Positions 9,231 to 18,972 of a stretch of 64,000 nucleotides of DNA are shown here, one piece after another. The position numbers and the translations under genes were made by a program. This stretch comes from Tausonia pullulans (taxonomy: Eukaryota > Basidiomycota > Tremellomycetes > Cystofilobasidiales > Mrakiaceae). The stretch is taken from positions 682,001-746,000 of the forward strand of contig OX637625.1 of the NCBI GenBank assembly GCA_951802195.1, written 5' to 3'. The notes beneath the pieces were generated by a model, which ran no database searches, was not told the DNA's origin, and was given only the letters and a program-made list of their open reading frames with translations. The stretch's first letter is position 1. Each line of letters begins with the position of its first letter.

Positions 9231-9330
9231 GCTTGCCAGCTCTCGCCAGCTCTCGCCAGCTCTCGCCAGCTCTCGCCAGCTCTCGCCAGCTCTCGCCAGC
9301 TCTCGCCAGCTCTCGCCAGCTCTCGCTAGC
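9231..9330 (+). repeat. 10-bp satellite CTCGCCAGCT
   Basis: About nine to ten near-perfect units. The mirrored array (about 23,472-23,531) is exactly 40 bp, or four units, shorter. Confidence 0.95.
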
Positions 9331-9537
9331 TCAGGCTAGCTCAGGCGACAGGTCCTCTATGCTTGATGGAAGACCTAACATGTCAAAAGAAGAAACGCTC
9401 ACAGTCAGCAAGAGCATGGGACGACCGGCATGTAGTCCTTCCAGCCAGAGAACGGGATGAGACATGGTGTGTGAACACTGCGCATATCAGGGCTGACGCC
9501 GGAGGCGATGGTTGCTTGATCGATCCGGGCCAGGCCT

Positions 9538-9618
9538 GCCCGCCATCGCCCGCCACCACCTGCCATCGCCCGCCACCACCTGCCACCACCTGCCACCACC
9601 TGCCACCACCTGCCACCG
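9538..9618 (+). repeat. CCACCACCTG-type tandem repeat
   Basis: Imperfect 10-20 bp units of CCACCACCTGCCA and CCATCGCCCG. The mirror is about 23,184-23,264. Confidence 0.8.
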
Positions 9619-9755
9619 TCTGTCTTCTAGACTTGAGCTGCCTTGAGTTTACGCAAGGATGACAGAAACCCGTACAGTTGTGAGGATCAACGGTCTGGCT
9701 GACGGAGGGAGACGTCGAGCATCGAGCATCAGGCATCTCGCATTGCTTTGTGCAA

Positions 9756-9846
9756 CACCGCTTAGCTCATCTGGAAGAGCGTCAGACTGTAAAGTTACTA
9801 TAATACACTCCTCTGAAGGTATCTGGTTCGATCCCGGAAGTGGTGA
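9756..9846 (+). tRNA. tRNA-Tyr(GTA), 18-nt intron
   Basis: 91 nt with acceptor CACCGCT/AGTGGTG, anticodon stem TCAGA/TCTGA, C-T-GTA-A and intron 9,793-9,810. The mirror is 22,956-23,046. A different Tyr gene with an 18-nt intron is at 31,700-31,790. Confidence 0.93.
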
Positions 9847-10190
9847 TAGCTTTTGCCAGTCCTGTGCCGGTTTGTTGCCGCTCTTGTGCGCCTTCCTGTG
9901 TCTTTTGTCTGAAGGACAGAGAGGTGCCATGAGGGCGGTGAAGCCGGCGGTGCCTCAGGTTGGCCAGACGCCCCCACGGTAAGCCCAAGTCAACAGGCAA
10001 GGCTGGGCAAAGGCAAAAGACGAGGATGCAGCCCAGACGAAAAGGCGAAATGAAGCTGGTTAGTAGCAGCCAGGCCAGGCGGCGCGGTGTGCCATCCTTG
10101 TCACTCACACCTTACCTCTTTCGATGCTGCGAGGCCTTTCCCCGTACGAACGAAACTGTTGGGCGAAAACCAAAGGAAAGGAAAGACAAC

Positions 10191-10266
10191 GACAAAGGAA
10201 AGAAATGACAAAGAAAGGACAAAGAAAAGACAAAGAAAAGACAAAGAAAAGACAAAGAAAAGACAA
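10191..10266 (+). repeat. A-rich AAAGAAAAGAC repeat
   Basis: Imperfect 10-11 bp purine units just 3' of tRNA-Gly(GCC). On the minus strand this gives a T-rich stretch that could also stop Pol III. The mirror is about 22,536-22,611. Confidence 0.8.
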
Positions 10267-10272
10267 AAAATG

Positions 10273-10359
10273 TAATGGTGCCGGGAATTGAACCCGGGCC
10301 TAGTGCATGCTGCAAATCTGCTTGGCAAGCACCAATGATAGCCACTTCACCACACCATT
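10273..10359 (-). tRNA. tRNA-Gly(GCC), 15-nt intron
   Basis: 87 nt with acceptor AATGGTG/CACCATT, anticodon stem GGTGC/GCACT and TT-GCC-A before a 15-nt intron. A second, inverted copy in the same arm is 11,358-11,444. The mirror is 22,443-22,529. Confidence 0.88.
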
Positions 10360-10449
10360 CACCGCATCTCAACGCCGACGCCTGAGATTGATGGTCATTC
10401 AGCGACCCGCGCTCAACCACCGCGGCATCTTTCGAGCTCCCAGGTTTGT

Positions 10450-10475
10450 GTCATGACTTGTATACAAAAAAAAAA
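10450..10475 (+). mobile_element. Short LINE tail upstream of tRNA-Gly
   Basis: A form of the LINE 3' end (TCATGACTTGTATAC followed by A11). The A tail points away from tRNA-Gly(GCC) and the truncated end faces it about 91 bp away. The mirror is about 22,327-22,352. Confidence 0.65.
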
Positions 10476-10619
10476 GAGTTTGTATTCTAACCATCGAGTC
10501 ATCTGCAACTTCAAAATACAATGACCGTAGTCAATGAGAGGCAGCGGACCGGGGAAGGGAGACGAGCTATCGTGCGCGCGCTCCCGGAAGCGGCGGGGAT
10601 GGCCAACCGGAGTAAGGAG

Positions 10620-10664
10620 AAGGAAGGGTGTGTGTGTGTGTGCGTGTGGGGGGGGGGGGGGGGT
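10620..10664 (+). repeat. GT/G microsatellite
   Basis: A (GT)n tract followed by G16. The mirrored tract at about 22,140-22,182 has one base fewer. Confidence 0.9.
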
Positions 10665-10890
10665 GAGCGTAAGAGGAGGGTCGTTCCTCTCCTCGCGTGT
10701 TTGTCCCTGCAGCTCCTCGTGGCTCGTCGCGACTCCTCGTGGCCCCCTTGTGGCTCCTCGCAAGAGTCGACACAGGAGACCCCCTAAAGTCACGCCTACG
10801 CAGAATACCGAGCAGAACAAAGCCGTGGGCTCAAAGACGCAAGCGCAGGCGAGATCCCCGGTGGCGTGCAAGGATCATCGAGCGATTGAG

Positions 10891-10962
10891 GGATGTGTCG
10901 TATAGTGGTTATTATTCAAGATTTCCATTCTTGAGACAGGTGTTCGATTCACCTCACATTCA
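10891..10962 (+). tRNA. tRNA-Gly(TCC)
   Basis: 72 nt, acceptor GGATGTG/CACATTC, anticodon stem CAAGA/TCTTG around TTTCCAT, no intron. The mirror is 21,841-21,912. Confidence 0.94.
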
Positions 10963-11357
10963 ACCTTTTGGCCTTTCAAGCCGCATCCTGATGAAGCGGC
11001 CCTTTGGACCTTTTGCTCTAAGAACCTCCTCTTTTCCTCTGCCCTTTGCTGAAAGTCGTCCAGGATGAGCTGCCGATGAGCCAGCACACTTGTCGCATGG
11101 CATGGCCTGGCGCACGAGAGACAGAGACTGATGAGAATCTTGAGCGATGGATGGTGAATGGCAAATAGCACTGCAGACGGCGGACCACACTGCCAGCGTC
11201 TTTGAACCAGGCCGCTAGGATTCCTGATGCAAGAAAACAGGAACGCTTTCGTGTTTTTGGACATGTGTGGTGATGGCCTGAAGCAGTCGGTGAGATTGGG
11301 ATGGCTGTGTGAGGCGACTGCTGATGTGATAGAGGCTGCGGTGACTGAGATATGCGG
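10963..11357. other. Gene-free spacer
   Basis: Unique DNA between the two Gly genes. Open frames here are unsupported. The mirror is about 21,446-21,840. Confidence 0.5.
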
Positions 11358-11444
11358 AATGGTGTGGTGAAGTGGCTATCATTGGTGCTTGCCAAGCAGA
11401 TTTGCAGCATGCACTAGGCCCGGGTTCAATTCCCGGCACCATTA
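11358..11444 (+). tRNA. tRNA-Gly(GCC), 15-nt intron
   Basis: Same 87-nt body as 10,273-10,359 with intron 11,395-11,409. T6 follows within 5 bases. The mirror is 21,359-21,445. Confidence 0.88.
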
Positions 11445-11764
11445 CATTTTTTCTCCGTGTCGTTCGTCTGGCCATGTGGCCATGTGGACATGCTTATAGG
11501 CCGTGACCAGCTTCGGTGAGGGGACCAGCGGGAGCTCAGCGCCTGCGTCTACCTCGCCTGCCCTAGGCCTCTCTCTCTCCCTTGCTTGCTCGGCATTCCC
11601 CCTCCTTCGGTCCTTCTCCTCCCACGCCGACACCCACTCTTTGCTTTCTCGTCTTTTTTCGTCTCCTCCATTCTTCTCGCCTTTCGCAGTAGCGCACTTC
11701 TTCAGGCTCCCCGCCGGAGAGGCGAGCCAAAGATATGGTCCCAAAAACGGACGGCACGTCCAAC

Positions 11765-11837
11765 GCTTCCTTGGTTTAGGGGCTATAACACGTCACTAGT
11801 AATGATGAGGTCAGTCATTCGATTCGGCTAGGAAGCT
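11765..11837 (+). tRNA. tRNA-Thr(AGT), T-stem variant
   Basis: As the arm copies (2,084-2,156), but A at 11,817 replaces G. One T-stem pair is lost (AGTCA/CGGCT) and the base next to the B box is changed. It may be a weak gene or an early pseudogene. Confidence 0.8.
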
Positions 11838-13082
11838 GGTGGACATGCCGTTGCCATACTGCCTGTCTTTTTGAATGTCATTGTTCCCAATGGATCGATC
11901 GCTTGACGGCCGGACGTGCCAGCCAGAGCAAGGTCGAACATCCTCCTTCAGCTTTGGGTATGCAAACTGGTACCTCGCGGCCAGCCAGTCTCAGACAGAT
12001 GCTCAGTTCGATATCGACCGACTGAGCGAAGTGCGCCGATCTCGGCCAGTCGCTTCTCTGTGGGCACCTCGTACCTCGCCATCCTGCTTCTGAATCGGCG
12101 AGCGAAGATCAAATAACCGAGACAACCCTAATCAACCTGCTAAAATATCCGGTGCAAAGGAGCTCTCCGTCAATTACGTTCATTGTCGAAACATGCGACT
12201 CCGCGCTGCAAAACGACCAGGACATGGATCCTCAGCCGCCGCTCTCGCCCATTAGTCTCCTTGCCGGCGGCTTTTGGTGCGTCATGTCCGTCTCGCCTGG
12301 GGCAAGAGGTCGGGATCAGGAGCAAGGGGCAAGATGATGGACTGCCCGCTGTGGCCAACCTCACAAGATGACACATGCCTTGGAGGATATGCGCCTTGAC
12401 CAGGACAGAGTGTGCGACTCGGCAGACAATGCCTCCAGCGTGGTCCCGTGAACACTTGCGTGAAACACTGAGCCTGAGCATGCATTGGCCAGTGCGACGA
12501 GCGAGAGGGCAAAAGTTTTGAAGGTCAAGGTTCGCCCTGGGGTCCAATGTGGTTGCAAGCTTATTTCACATAGCTACTTGACCTACCTGCTCATATAGGG
12601 TTAACCAAGGGGCATACAAAGTACTAGAAAGAGGAGGACAAGGGATGAAAAATACTATATTATAGGTCTCCGCGAATCGCTCCTTCCAACAAAAAGGGTA
12701 TAGTCGAGATCATGCTTCTGTGCCGGCGTTGGCGACTTAGTCTCGAACAATCGGGTCTCTTGCGATCCGACCTAGTGTCTCTTGCCGGGCGACGTGCCGA
12801 AATGGGTAAAGCATGAACTCCGTTCCTTACACTACACCACCATTGTATTGTATTATAGCCATCGGGTTACCCCCAAATTTCAAAGCACAACTGACGTAGT
12901 CAGTGGCGGCCAGCGGAGGCATCCAACGGATTGTACGACTCGGAAGGACAGATTTGTAGTCCAGCATGCCGTTGGTATGCCCCGTGCCGTTGGAAGACGA
13001 GACACTGGATGAAAACGCCTGCACGGGATGTGGCTTAGCACCCCGCGGTTCACAGTCAGCCGGTTTCCCAGGATTCCGCCTT
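11838..13082. other. Gene-free spacer with solo repeat end
   Basis: No gene was seen. About 12,524-12,690 is one end of the long-TIR element found at 14,797-15,412. About 12,749-12,793 carries the GCGATCCGACC repeat also seen near 5,660. Confidence 0.55.
12524..12690 (+). repeat. Solo end of the long-TIR element
   Basis: About 165 bp match the left terminal repeat of 14,797-15,412: GGTCCAATGTGGTTGCAAGC, then a GCTCATATA...GGTTAACC block and TATAGGTCTCC. The opposite end was not found nearby. Confidence 0.75.
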
Positions 13083-13165
13083 GCCTCGATAGTTTAGTTG
13101 GTTATGACTCAAGTCTCATATTATCGTGCGATCTTGCGACCCCAGTTCGAATCTGGGTCGAGGCA
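13083..13165 (+). tRNA. tRNA-Met(CAT), elongator, 10-nt intron
   Basis: 83 nt with acceptor GCCTCGA/TCGAGGC, anticodon stem CAAGT/TCTTG with a T31-T39 mismatch as in yeast elongator Met, C-T-CAT-A and intron 13,121-13,130. A copy at 36,681-36,763 differs within the intron. Confidence 0.88.
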
Positions 13166-13806
13166 TGAATTGTTTGATTTCGAATCAAGCACTTGCTGCC
13201 TTTTGCCAGTCCTGTCCTTGATCTGAGGAATGTTCGGCGCGGAAGGCCTAGGGAGGTTTTTGTCCGCTCATTTTCAGTGGAGCTGATGTCTGAGTGGAAG
13301 GAACAAAAGCAAATGCATACGAAGAGCACTGCATGCACTTGCGTGCTTTCCGCTGTCAGCCAGCATCGAAACGCGGTAAGCTCCGGGCAACACAGATGGA
13401 CGAATCCAAAATGAATGAACATCAAGGGAGTTGGCCGCCTCACTCGCATCGCCTTCAAGAGCGACTGACGGATGGCCCATCAGCTAGCTTTGTGTGACAC
13501 AGAGACCATTCAACCGAAAGAGGGCCTGGTGATACGTCCCTCAGCCTCCTTCACACGCTTCGAGGATGACGCCCAAAGTGCACAGAGTGTCTCTACTTGC
13601 GGGCACCTCAACGTTCGACGACTGACAGAAAGTCGATGGCCGGCGCTCTGCAGGGCGTGCTATCATCCTATCGATCGGGGACTCGAGTGCTAAGACGACG
13701 CCTCCGGAGACAACCAAGGCGAGTGTTCTGATGCCCGCATCCCCCATACCACATTTTGGCTCTCACAAAACGAAGTCTTCCTCACGCCACATGAGGAAAA
13801 AACTGA
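13166..13806. other. Gene-free spacer
   Basis: Single-copy sequence between tRNA-Met and tRNA-Glu. I see no gene, repeat or conserved motif in it. Confidence 0.5.
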
Positions 13807-13878
13807 TTCCCTTGCCGGGAGTCGAACCCGGGCCTTGACGGTGAGAGCGTCATATCATAGCCGTTAGACAACAAAGGA
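13807..13878 (-). tRNA. tRNA-Glu(CTC)
   Basis: Same 72-nt body as 5,882-5,953. A LINE tail (about 13,930-13,989) lies 50-65 bp upstream with its A tail away from the gene. Confidence 0.95.
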
Positions 13879-13929
13879 TATGGTGATGAAGAACGAGTCG
13901 GGTGTCAAGTGCTATATGACCTCACAAAA

Positions 13930-13989
13930 GGTGTACCACCGAAAGGTTCTCTACGTATAACTCATGACTTGATACAAAAACAAAAAAAA
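13930..13989 (+). mobile_element. 5'-truncated LINE tail upstream of tRNA-Glu
   Basis: About 50-60 bp of the LINE 3' end (TTCTCTACGTATAACTCATG core, then GACTTGATAC and an A-rich end). The 5' side faces the tRNA 50-65 bp away and the tail points away. Confidence 0.75.
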
Positions 13990-14199
13990 GGACGGGCATA
14001 GCATTTGTCATAGGGCCTTTTTCATGGGGAAACTAGCTTATGGATCAGAGAGAAGCATCCGAACGTTCAGCTCAGAGGGTTGTTCTACGAGTGCTGGCTC
14101 ACCAGTCGTCTCTACGCGCTTCCTCCCATTGACTATGGCCGTTGTACCGTTACATTCCGAGCGATTTCATAGTCAATATATAAATGGAGCCTCTACGTG

Positions 14200-14660
14200 G
14201 GGACGCACCGAATGCTCGAGGGCCGAGGAGGATGGATGAAAAGAGAGGCGTCGATGGAGGGGTGGAACGGAAGTGGTAGACGTGGCCCAAGCTCGGTTGA
14301 GGTAGGTATTGGGCGGGGTTGTCGAGCCCGAGTGATAGCCAGAGCGCAGAATAAGATCTGCGACGAGCTGAGACCTTTATGGACAGGGCGAGGGTGAGAA
14401 CAAGGGAGGGGCAGGGGAGGGCGGAAGGCGTTAGAAGCCAAGGAAGTGTGGCGTGATGGGACAAGAAGAAGGAGGATGTAAAGGTAAAGGAGTGTGGCAC
14501 AGGTGGTAAAATGAGAAGAGAGGGGAGAACAAAGAGGCAAAGAGCGTGAGACAGTATGGCGGACGAAGGGACGAAGACGAGGGAAAGCCGAGCAAGCAGG
14601 AAAGTCGCTAGACGTGCGCGGAGTTGCCAGGCACAGAGTTGAGGTGGCAAGTCTGTGTGA
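14200..14660 (+). repeat. Dispersed repeat family R, copy 1
   Basis: About 450 bp sharing blocks with about 20,935-21,290, 37,225-37,640 (inverted) and 62,075-62,450: an early GTGGAACGGAAGTGG block, a GAGTGATAGCCAGAG-like block, a CTTTATGGACAGGG block, and a late GGCACAGAGTTGAGGTGGCAAG block. No coding capacity was seen. It is probably a non-autonomous element or fragment of one. Confidence 0.65.
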
Positions 14661-14796
14661 TCCCCGAAAGGGGGTCGAAGTCGCCCAACGTCGGTTGCGT
14701 CGTCGGTTGCGGATCCGTGGCTCTTTACCCAGTGAGGAAAGTGCCCCACCAGATGGTGTCGATGGCGGCGTCCTCCAGCTTGTAGAGGTCAGAGGT

Positions 14797-15412
14797 GTTG
14801 AAGGTCTATGTTCGCCCTTGGGTCCAATGTGGTTGCAAGCTTATTTCATATACCCACTCGACTCTACCCGCTCATATAAGGTTAACCTAGTGGCGTAAAA
14901 AGTACTACAAAGGGAGGACAAGGGATGAAAACTACTAGATTATAGGTCTCCGTGAATCGCTCCTTCCAACAAGAAGGACATTGAAGGATACGATCAAAAT
15001 ATATGGCCCAGGGGGCGCTGGAGACCCTCGCCTGGGCAGCGTGGACGACACGCCCAACGGGCCAGATGGGGTCTACCGAGACAAGACTCATTGATGACAC
15101 CTTTGTAATTCTGTGTGCTAATCTTCAAACCTCTCGCACCCTTTGTCAGAGCGTCCGACTGTCATCTACTTTTGCATCAAAGTCATGGACCAAGCGTAGA
15201 GGACAGTATGTCCCTATGAGAGGGAGGAGAGGGCGGAGGGGGAGGAGCGAATCACGAAGACCCACAATACAGTACTCTTCATCCCTTTGTTCCCGTCTTT
15301 CTGTTACTTTCTACGCCACTCGGTTAACCGTATATGAGCGGGTAAAATCGAGTCGCTATATGATATAAGCTTGCAACGATATTGGACCCCAGGGCGAACC
15401 TAGACTTTCAAC
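14797..15412. mobile_element. Long terminal-inverted-repeat (foldback/MITE-like) element
   Basis: The ends are diverged inverted repeats of about 170 bp (14,797-14,970 and 15,241-15,412). Both start GTTGAAGGTCTA-like and contain GGTCCAAT...GTTGCAAGCTTAT and a GGTTAACC block. The roughly 270-bp interior has no transposase. About 15,165-15,260 inside it resembles a diverged LINE tail. A lone end lies at 12,524-12,690. Superfamily unknown; target duplications were not identified. Confidence 0.6.
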
Positions 15413-15729
15413 AAGTGGCACGCCGACGATCGTTGAAGCGATCACCGTCATACCTCCATGTTGTACCTTTTTTTTTTTTTTTTCTTTTCTTTTCTTGTGT
15501 GTGTTGTAATTGGAGTCATGAGTCATACGTAGAGGACGATTAAACCCTATGTGAGATGGCGAGTCGTGGCTAGATAGAGGGAGATCGAAAATGAAAGAAG
15601 AGGTGGAAGGAAAGCAAGAGATGGGTATGGACATAGGCCCATTAGAAAAGGTAAGATATCAAGATGACCAGATACATAAAGCATTGGATATGGACCACCA
15701 GCCATACTTCCCCACCCCTGACCTGTTTC

Positions 15730-18700
15730 TCACCCGGGACCATTGGCGGCACCGACAGCAGGACCAGCCATCTGGCCACTGCCAGCCATCCACCTCGTGC
15801 TCGACTGCCAGAGTGTCCGTCGGATCATAGACGCGATCTTGCGGATCTCCTCGTCCGTGACAGGGTCGAGGGCTGCGATCTTGCTGTACCTCCGCCTCCG
15901 GGCGAATCGCCATGTCCGGGCTACAAAGATGCAGTGGAAGAGGAAGGCCGCCCTCGGCGGCGACGGTGTCGGGCAGACGAGCGTCTGGAGAGAGGGAGGA
16001 TGGGAGGGGATCGAAGGCGAGGCACGTGCAGCAGCCGCAGCAGACCAGATAGCGCGCACGACGGGACACGGCTCGTCGAAGAGGTGGAAGAAGGACTCGA
16101 CGGGGGCCGTCAGGCACAGCGCGCATCGCTTGGACCTGTTGTGCGGCGTAGCGGTGCCGTCGGCAAGGAATGCCGCAGCGGTATGCTTCCCTGGGTGGAG
16201 GCTGTACAGCGAGAAGCGATGGGCCAAGTCGATGTCTTCGGGCGACGCTCGGGACACGGCCTTCAGCAGGCACCACTGACGCTTCCAATCGATCTTGGTA
16301 AGCGCCGGAAAGTGGTCTTGCCACCCCTTTGGGATGATGAGGCCGCGGTTGGCTAGAGTACGACTGTGTGCGCCGTGGGGCTCACGAGGGGCGTTCAGCC
16401 GGCCGAGGTTTGTGTGGATAGGGAGGAGACCCAGCCGCAACTGGCTATCTGTACCGAACGTAGACATCCAGTGGACAGCGTTCCTCCAGCGGTCTTGATT
16501 CCAATAGCTCATGTCAAAGCTGACTTCTTCGAACCATGCCCGGAGGTAAGCCTGCCATCGTGCAGGGAGAGCTCCTTGGAGCGTTGGGATGGCATTCCAC
16601 CAGACGAATCGCGCAAGGAGAGGGAGGTCGTGCAGAGGGATGCGCGCGAGTCGAGCCTTCAGTTTGCCGATGACATCTCGCCAGCAAGCAGGACCGTTGA
16701 TCGTGCGACCGCATGGAACGCCGAGGAAGTCGAATGAAAGCGTTTGGACGCGCCATTCGTGGTACCTCGTAGGCGCATCCGTCCGGCATGGCCCTAGAGG
16801 ATAGAGGAGTGACTTCTGGTAGTTCAGCTTGCTTGCTGCGGCTTTCTCGTACTCTCGGAGGCAGACCGTCGCCTCATCGACCTCCGACCAGGTCCGACAC
16901 CGGATACTGAGATCGTCTGCAAAGAGGAGGACCTTCCGCTCATGTAGAGGGGGCGGATTGGCTGGTGGGAGGCGATGGCGGAGCATACATGCCAGCGGCT
17001 CCAGAAGGAGAGCGAAGATCGTCGGTGCCGCGGGATCGCCCTGGCGGACACCAGACCGGATGTCGATGGCTTGGCCCATCCATCCGTTGATCATGAGCCG
17101 AGCGGTCTGGGAGGTCATCGTTGAGGTGATCCACGCGGCGGCGCGCGGGCCGAACCCCATGTGGCGGAGGCAGGGGCCAATAAAGTCGTGCGATACTCTG
17201 TTGTATGCCTTCTCAAAGTCGACTTGGGCGAGGACGCCAGGCAAAAGGTCTTCGTCGTCAATGGCGAGCTGGAGAGAGGAGATGTTGCGACCCGAGTCGC
17301 GGCCAGGGAGGAAGCCTGTCTGGTCCCCGTCGATGAGGGTGTCCACGACGGTGAGCAGGCGGCTGTTGATGGCAAGGGAGAAGATGCGAGCGTCAACGTT
17401 GATGAGCGAGATCGGACGGTAGTTGGCAATCTGGTCGCGATCTCCCTTCTTCTTGAAGATCAGATGGATATGGGCCTCGCGCTGTGAGGCGGATCGGAGG
17501 CCTGTCTCCGGAACGAGGTTCAGTAGGCTGAGGAGGATCGGGCCGACGACAGCCCATGTGGCCTGGTAGAACTCGACGGGGATCCCGTCACTTCCTGGTG
17601 TCTTGTTACGGTTCGATCTGAACGTGGCTCGCCTGAGCTCGTCCAGTTCGAAAGGAGACTCGAGGGTCCGACTCTGGGAGTCGTCGAGTGTGTTGGTGAC
17701 ATATCGGAGGGCGTTGGCGTGCTCGGCAGCTGGCGTCGGCTTGGGCTCATAGAGAGTCGTGTAGAAGGCATGTGCTGTAGTAAAAATGCTCTCGTTGTGT
17801 GTGGCGGCTGCGGCTGCTGGGTTGTTGAGTGGCCGCAGGGCTGCGATAGTGTCGGCCTGGCGGACGATCTTGAGTCGCTGCTTGACGGCATACTCGCTTG
17901 TGTTGGCTGGTTCGAGGTGGGCTCGAAGAGCGTGGCCATGGAGGATCGACCTGTGTGGATCCCCGCCTGACACTCTGCTCATTCGGGCGAGGTGTCTTGA
18001 GATGTCTGACGCGTGATCCGCTATCTGAAGCTTGGTCTCGTCCCAGGCCCCGAAGGGGTCCCTGGTCTCTGTAAGCGCATCGTGGTACCACTCGGGGATA
18101 TGGAATAGGAAGTATTCGACAAAACCGGTAATCTTCAACAGGTGTGTGCCGATCTTGTATGATCCGGGACCGTGCTCTATTGCACCGGGGAAGGTGAGGC
18201 TGAGTTCGATCGGCTTGTGGCTAGAGTAGAGATGGCCAGACGGTCGTGGCAGGAAGCGCTGTCGTACGGCTCGGCTAGCGAGCAGAGGGGACAGATAGAA
18301 GCGATCAATGCGGCGATCTGCTCGCGTGATGCCAGTATAGTTTGTGTATTCGCGCTGGAGCGGGTATAAGGATCGGTATGGGTCGGAGAGGGCAAAGTCC
18401 CGGGCCAGCCGGCACATTTCCTCCTTTCCCACGTTCTGGGTAAATTGGCTCATCCCGTCGAGGTAGCTGTCCTCCACACAGTTCCAGTCTCCGCCAAACA
18501 GGAGAGGGATGTCAGAGTGGGCAGGTATCTTGCGAGATAGAGTAGAGAGGAACTCCTTTGTCGAGCGGCCGTTCGATTGGTTGTCTCGGCAGGGGACGTA
18601 GACGGCAGCCATCCTGACGGCTTCGCCGGCGATAACAAAAACGGCATCCGTCAGGTTGGTTCGTAGGATGGGGGAGGAGCGGGATATGGATCTGATCCTA

Positions 18701-18972
18701 GTCGGAGGGGTATCGGGAGGGAGGAATCGAGAGGCATGTCGCCAGAGGATGGCAGTCTGGCATCCGACCGTAAAGATCGAGCCGAAGCCCATATCTTCAC
18801 ACTCAGTTGTCCAGGTCGCTACCTGATCTGGTGTTGTGCATGCCACTTCTGAGAGAAGGTATATGTCAGCCTTGGATCGTGAATAGAGGGAGAGGAGGAG
18901 ACTGCGGGCGCGATCTCGCGTGAGCACCCTCTGGATGTTCGCCGCGACGATCTGGACATCGTTGTACACCAT
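15730..18972 (-). CDS. LINE ORF2: endonuclease-reverse transcriptase
   Basis: 1,080 residues in one open frame. Residues about 1-240 form an AP-endonuclease-like domain: an LSEV motif for the catalytic glutamate, GGDWN for the aspartate-asparagine pair, and SSHKPI near its end for the catalytic histidine. Residues about 480-740 form the reverse transcriptase: NYRPISL, DFEKAYNRV, a GVRQGDP motif, FADD with the catalytic aspartates, and KLNYQKS. The C terminus has a zinc-finger-like CALC...FFHLF...C stretch typical of the zf-RVT region. No RNase H domain was recognised. Its ATG overlaps the ORF1 stop in TAATG, suggesting stop-restart translation. The intact frame argues for recent activity. Confidence 0.93.
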   Translation of the reverse strand: MVYNDVQIVAANIQRVLTRDRARSLLLSLYSRSKADIYLLSEVACTTPDQVATWTTECEDMGFGSIFTVGCQTAILWRHASRFLPPDTPPTRIRSISRSSPILRTNLTDAVFVIAGEAVRMAAVYVPCRDNQSNGRSTKEFLSTLSRKIPAHSDIPLLFGGDWNCVEDSYLDGMSQFTQNVGKEEMCRLARDFALSDPYRSLYPLQREYTNYTGITRADRRIDRFYLSPLLASRAVRQRFLPRPSGHLYSSHKPIELSLTFPGAIEHGPGSYKIGTHLLKITGFVEYFLFHIPEWYHDALTETRDPFGAWDETKLQIADHASDISRHLARMSRVSGGDPHRSILHGHALRAHLEPANTSEYAVKQRLKIVRQADTIAALRPLNNPAAAAATHNESIFTTAHAFYTTLYEPKPTPAAEHANALRYVTNTLDDSQSRTLESPFELDELRRATFRSNRNKTPGSDGIPVEFYQATWAVVGPILLSLLNLVPETGLRSASQREAHIHLIFKKKGDRDQIANYRPISLINVDARIFSLAINSRLLTVVDTLIDGDQTGFLPGRDSGRNISSLQLAIDDEDLLPGVLAQVDFEKAYNRVSHDFIGPCLRHMGFGPRAAAWITSTMTSQTARLMINGWMGQAIDIRSGVRQGDPAAPTIFALLLEPLACMLRHRLPPANPPPLHERKVLLFADDLSIRCRTWSEVDEATVCLREYEKAAASKLNYQKSLLYPLGPCRTDAPTRYHEWRVQTLSFDFLGVPCGRTINGPACWRDVIGKLKARLARIPLHDLPLLARFVWWNAIPTLQGALPARWQAYLRAWFEEVSFDMSYWNQDRWRNAVHWMSTFGTDSQLRLGLLPIHTNLGRLNAPREPHGAHSRTLANRGLIIPKGWQDHFPALTKIDWKRQWCLLKAVSRASPEDIDLAHRFSLYSLHPGKHTAAAFLADGTATPHNRSKRCALCLTAPVESFFHLFDEPCPVVRAIWSAAAAARASPSIPSHPPSLQTLVCPTPSPPRAAFLFHCIFVARTWRFARRRRYSKIAALDPVTDEEIRKIASMIRRTLWQSSTRWMAGSGQMAGPAVGAANGPG

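Larger units (their letters stand above)
1..11682 (+). repeat. Left arm of giant inverted repeat
   Basis: This segment is the reverse complement of about 21,121-33,201. The pairing sum is 33,202 for bases 1 to about 1,403, 32,734 to about 8,300, 32,762 to about 9,240, 32,802 to about 10,640 and 32,803 beyond. The steps are a 468-bp indel, a 28-bp and a 40-bp tandem-repeat difference and one base in a G run. One substitution was seen (303 against 32,899). The arm is cut by the window start, so its outer end is unknown. It carries 21 tRNA genes. Such identity means recent duplication, continuing gene conversion, or an assembly error. Confidence 0.95.

Noticed and set aside
8305-9330. Tandem arrays considered as a CRISPR
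   Set aside because: Units of 7 and 10 bp without unique spacers, in a eukaryotic context; ordinary satellites.
15664-16356. 230-codon frame antisense to LINE ORF2
   Set aside because: It lies fully inside the reverse transcriptase ORF on the other strand and has no domain of its own.
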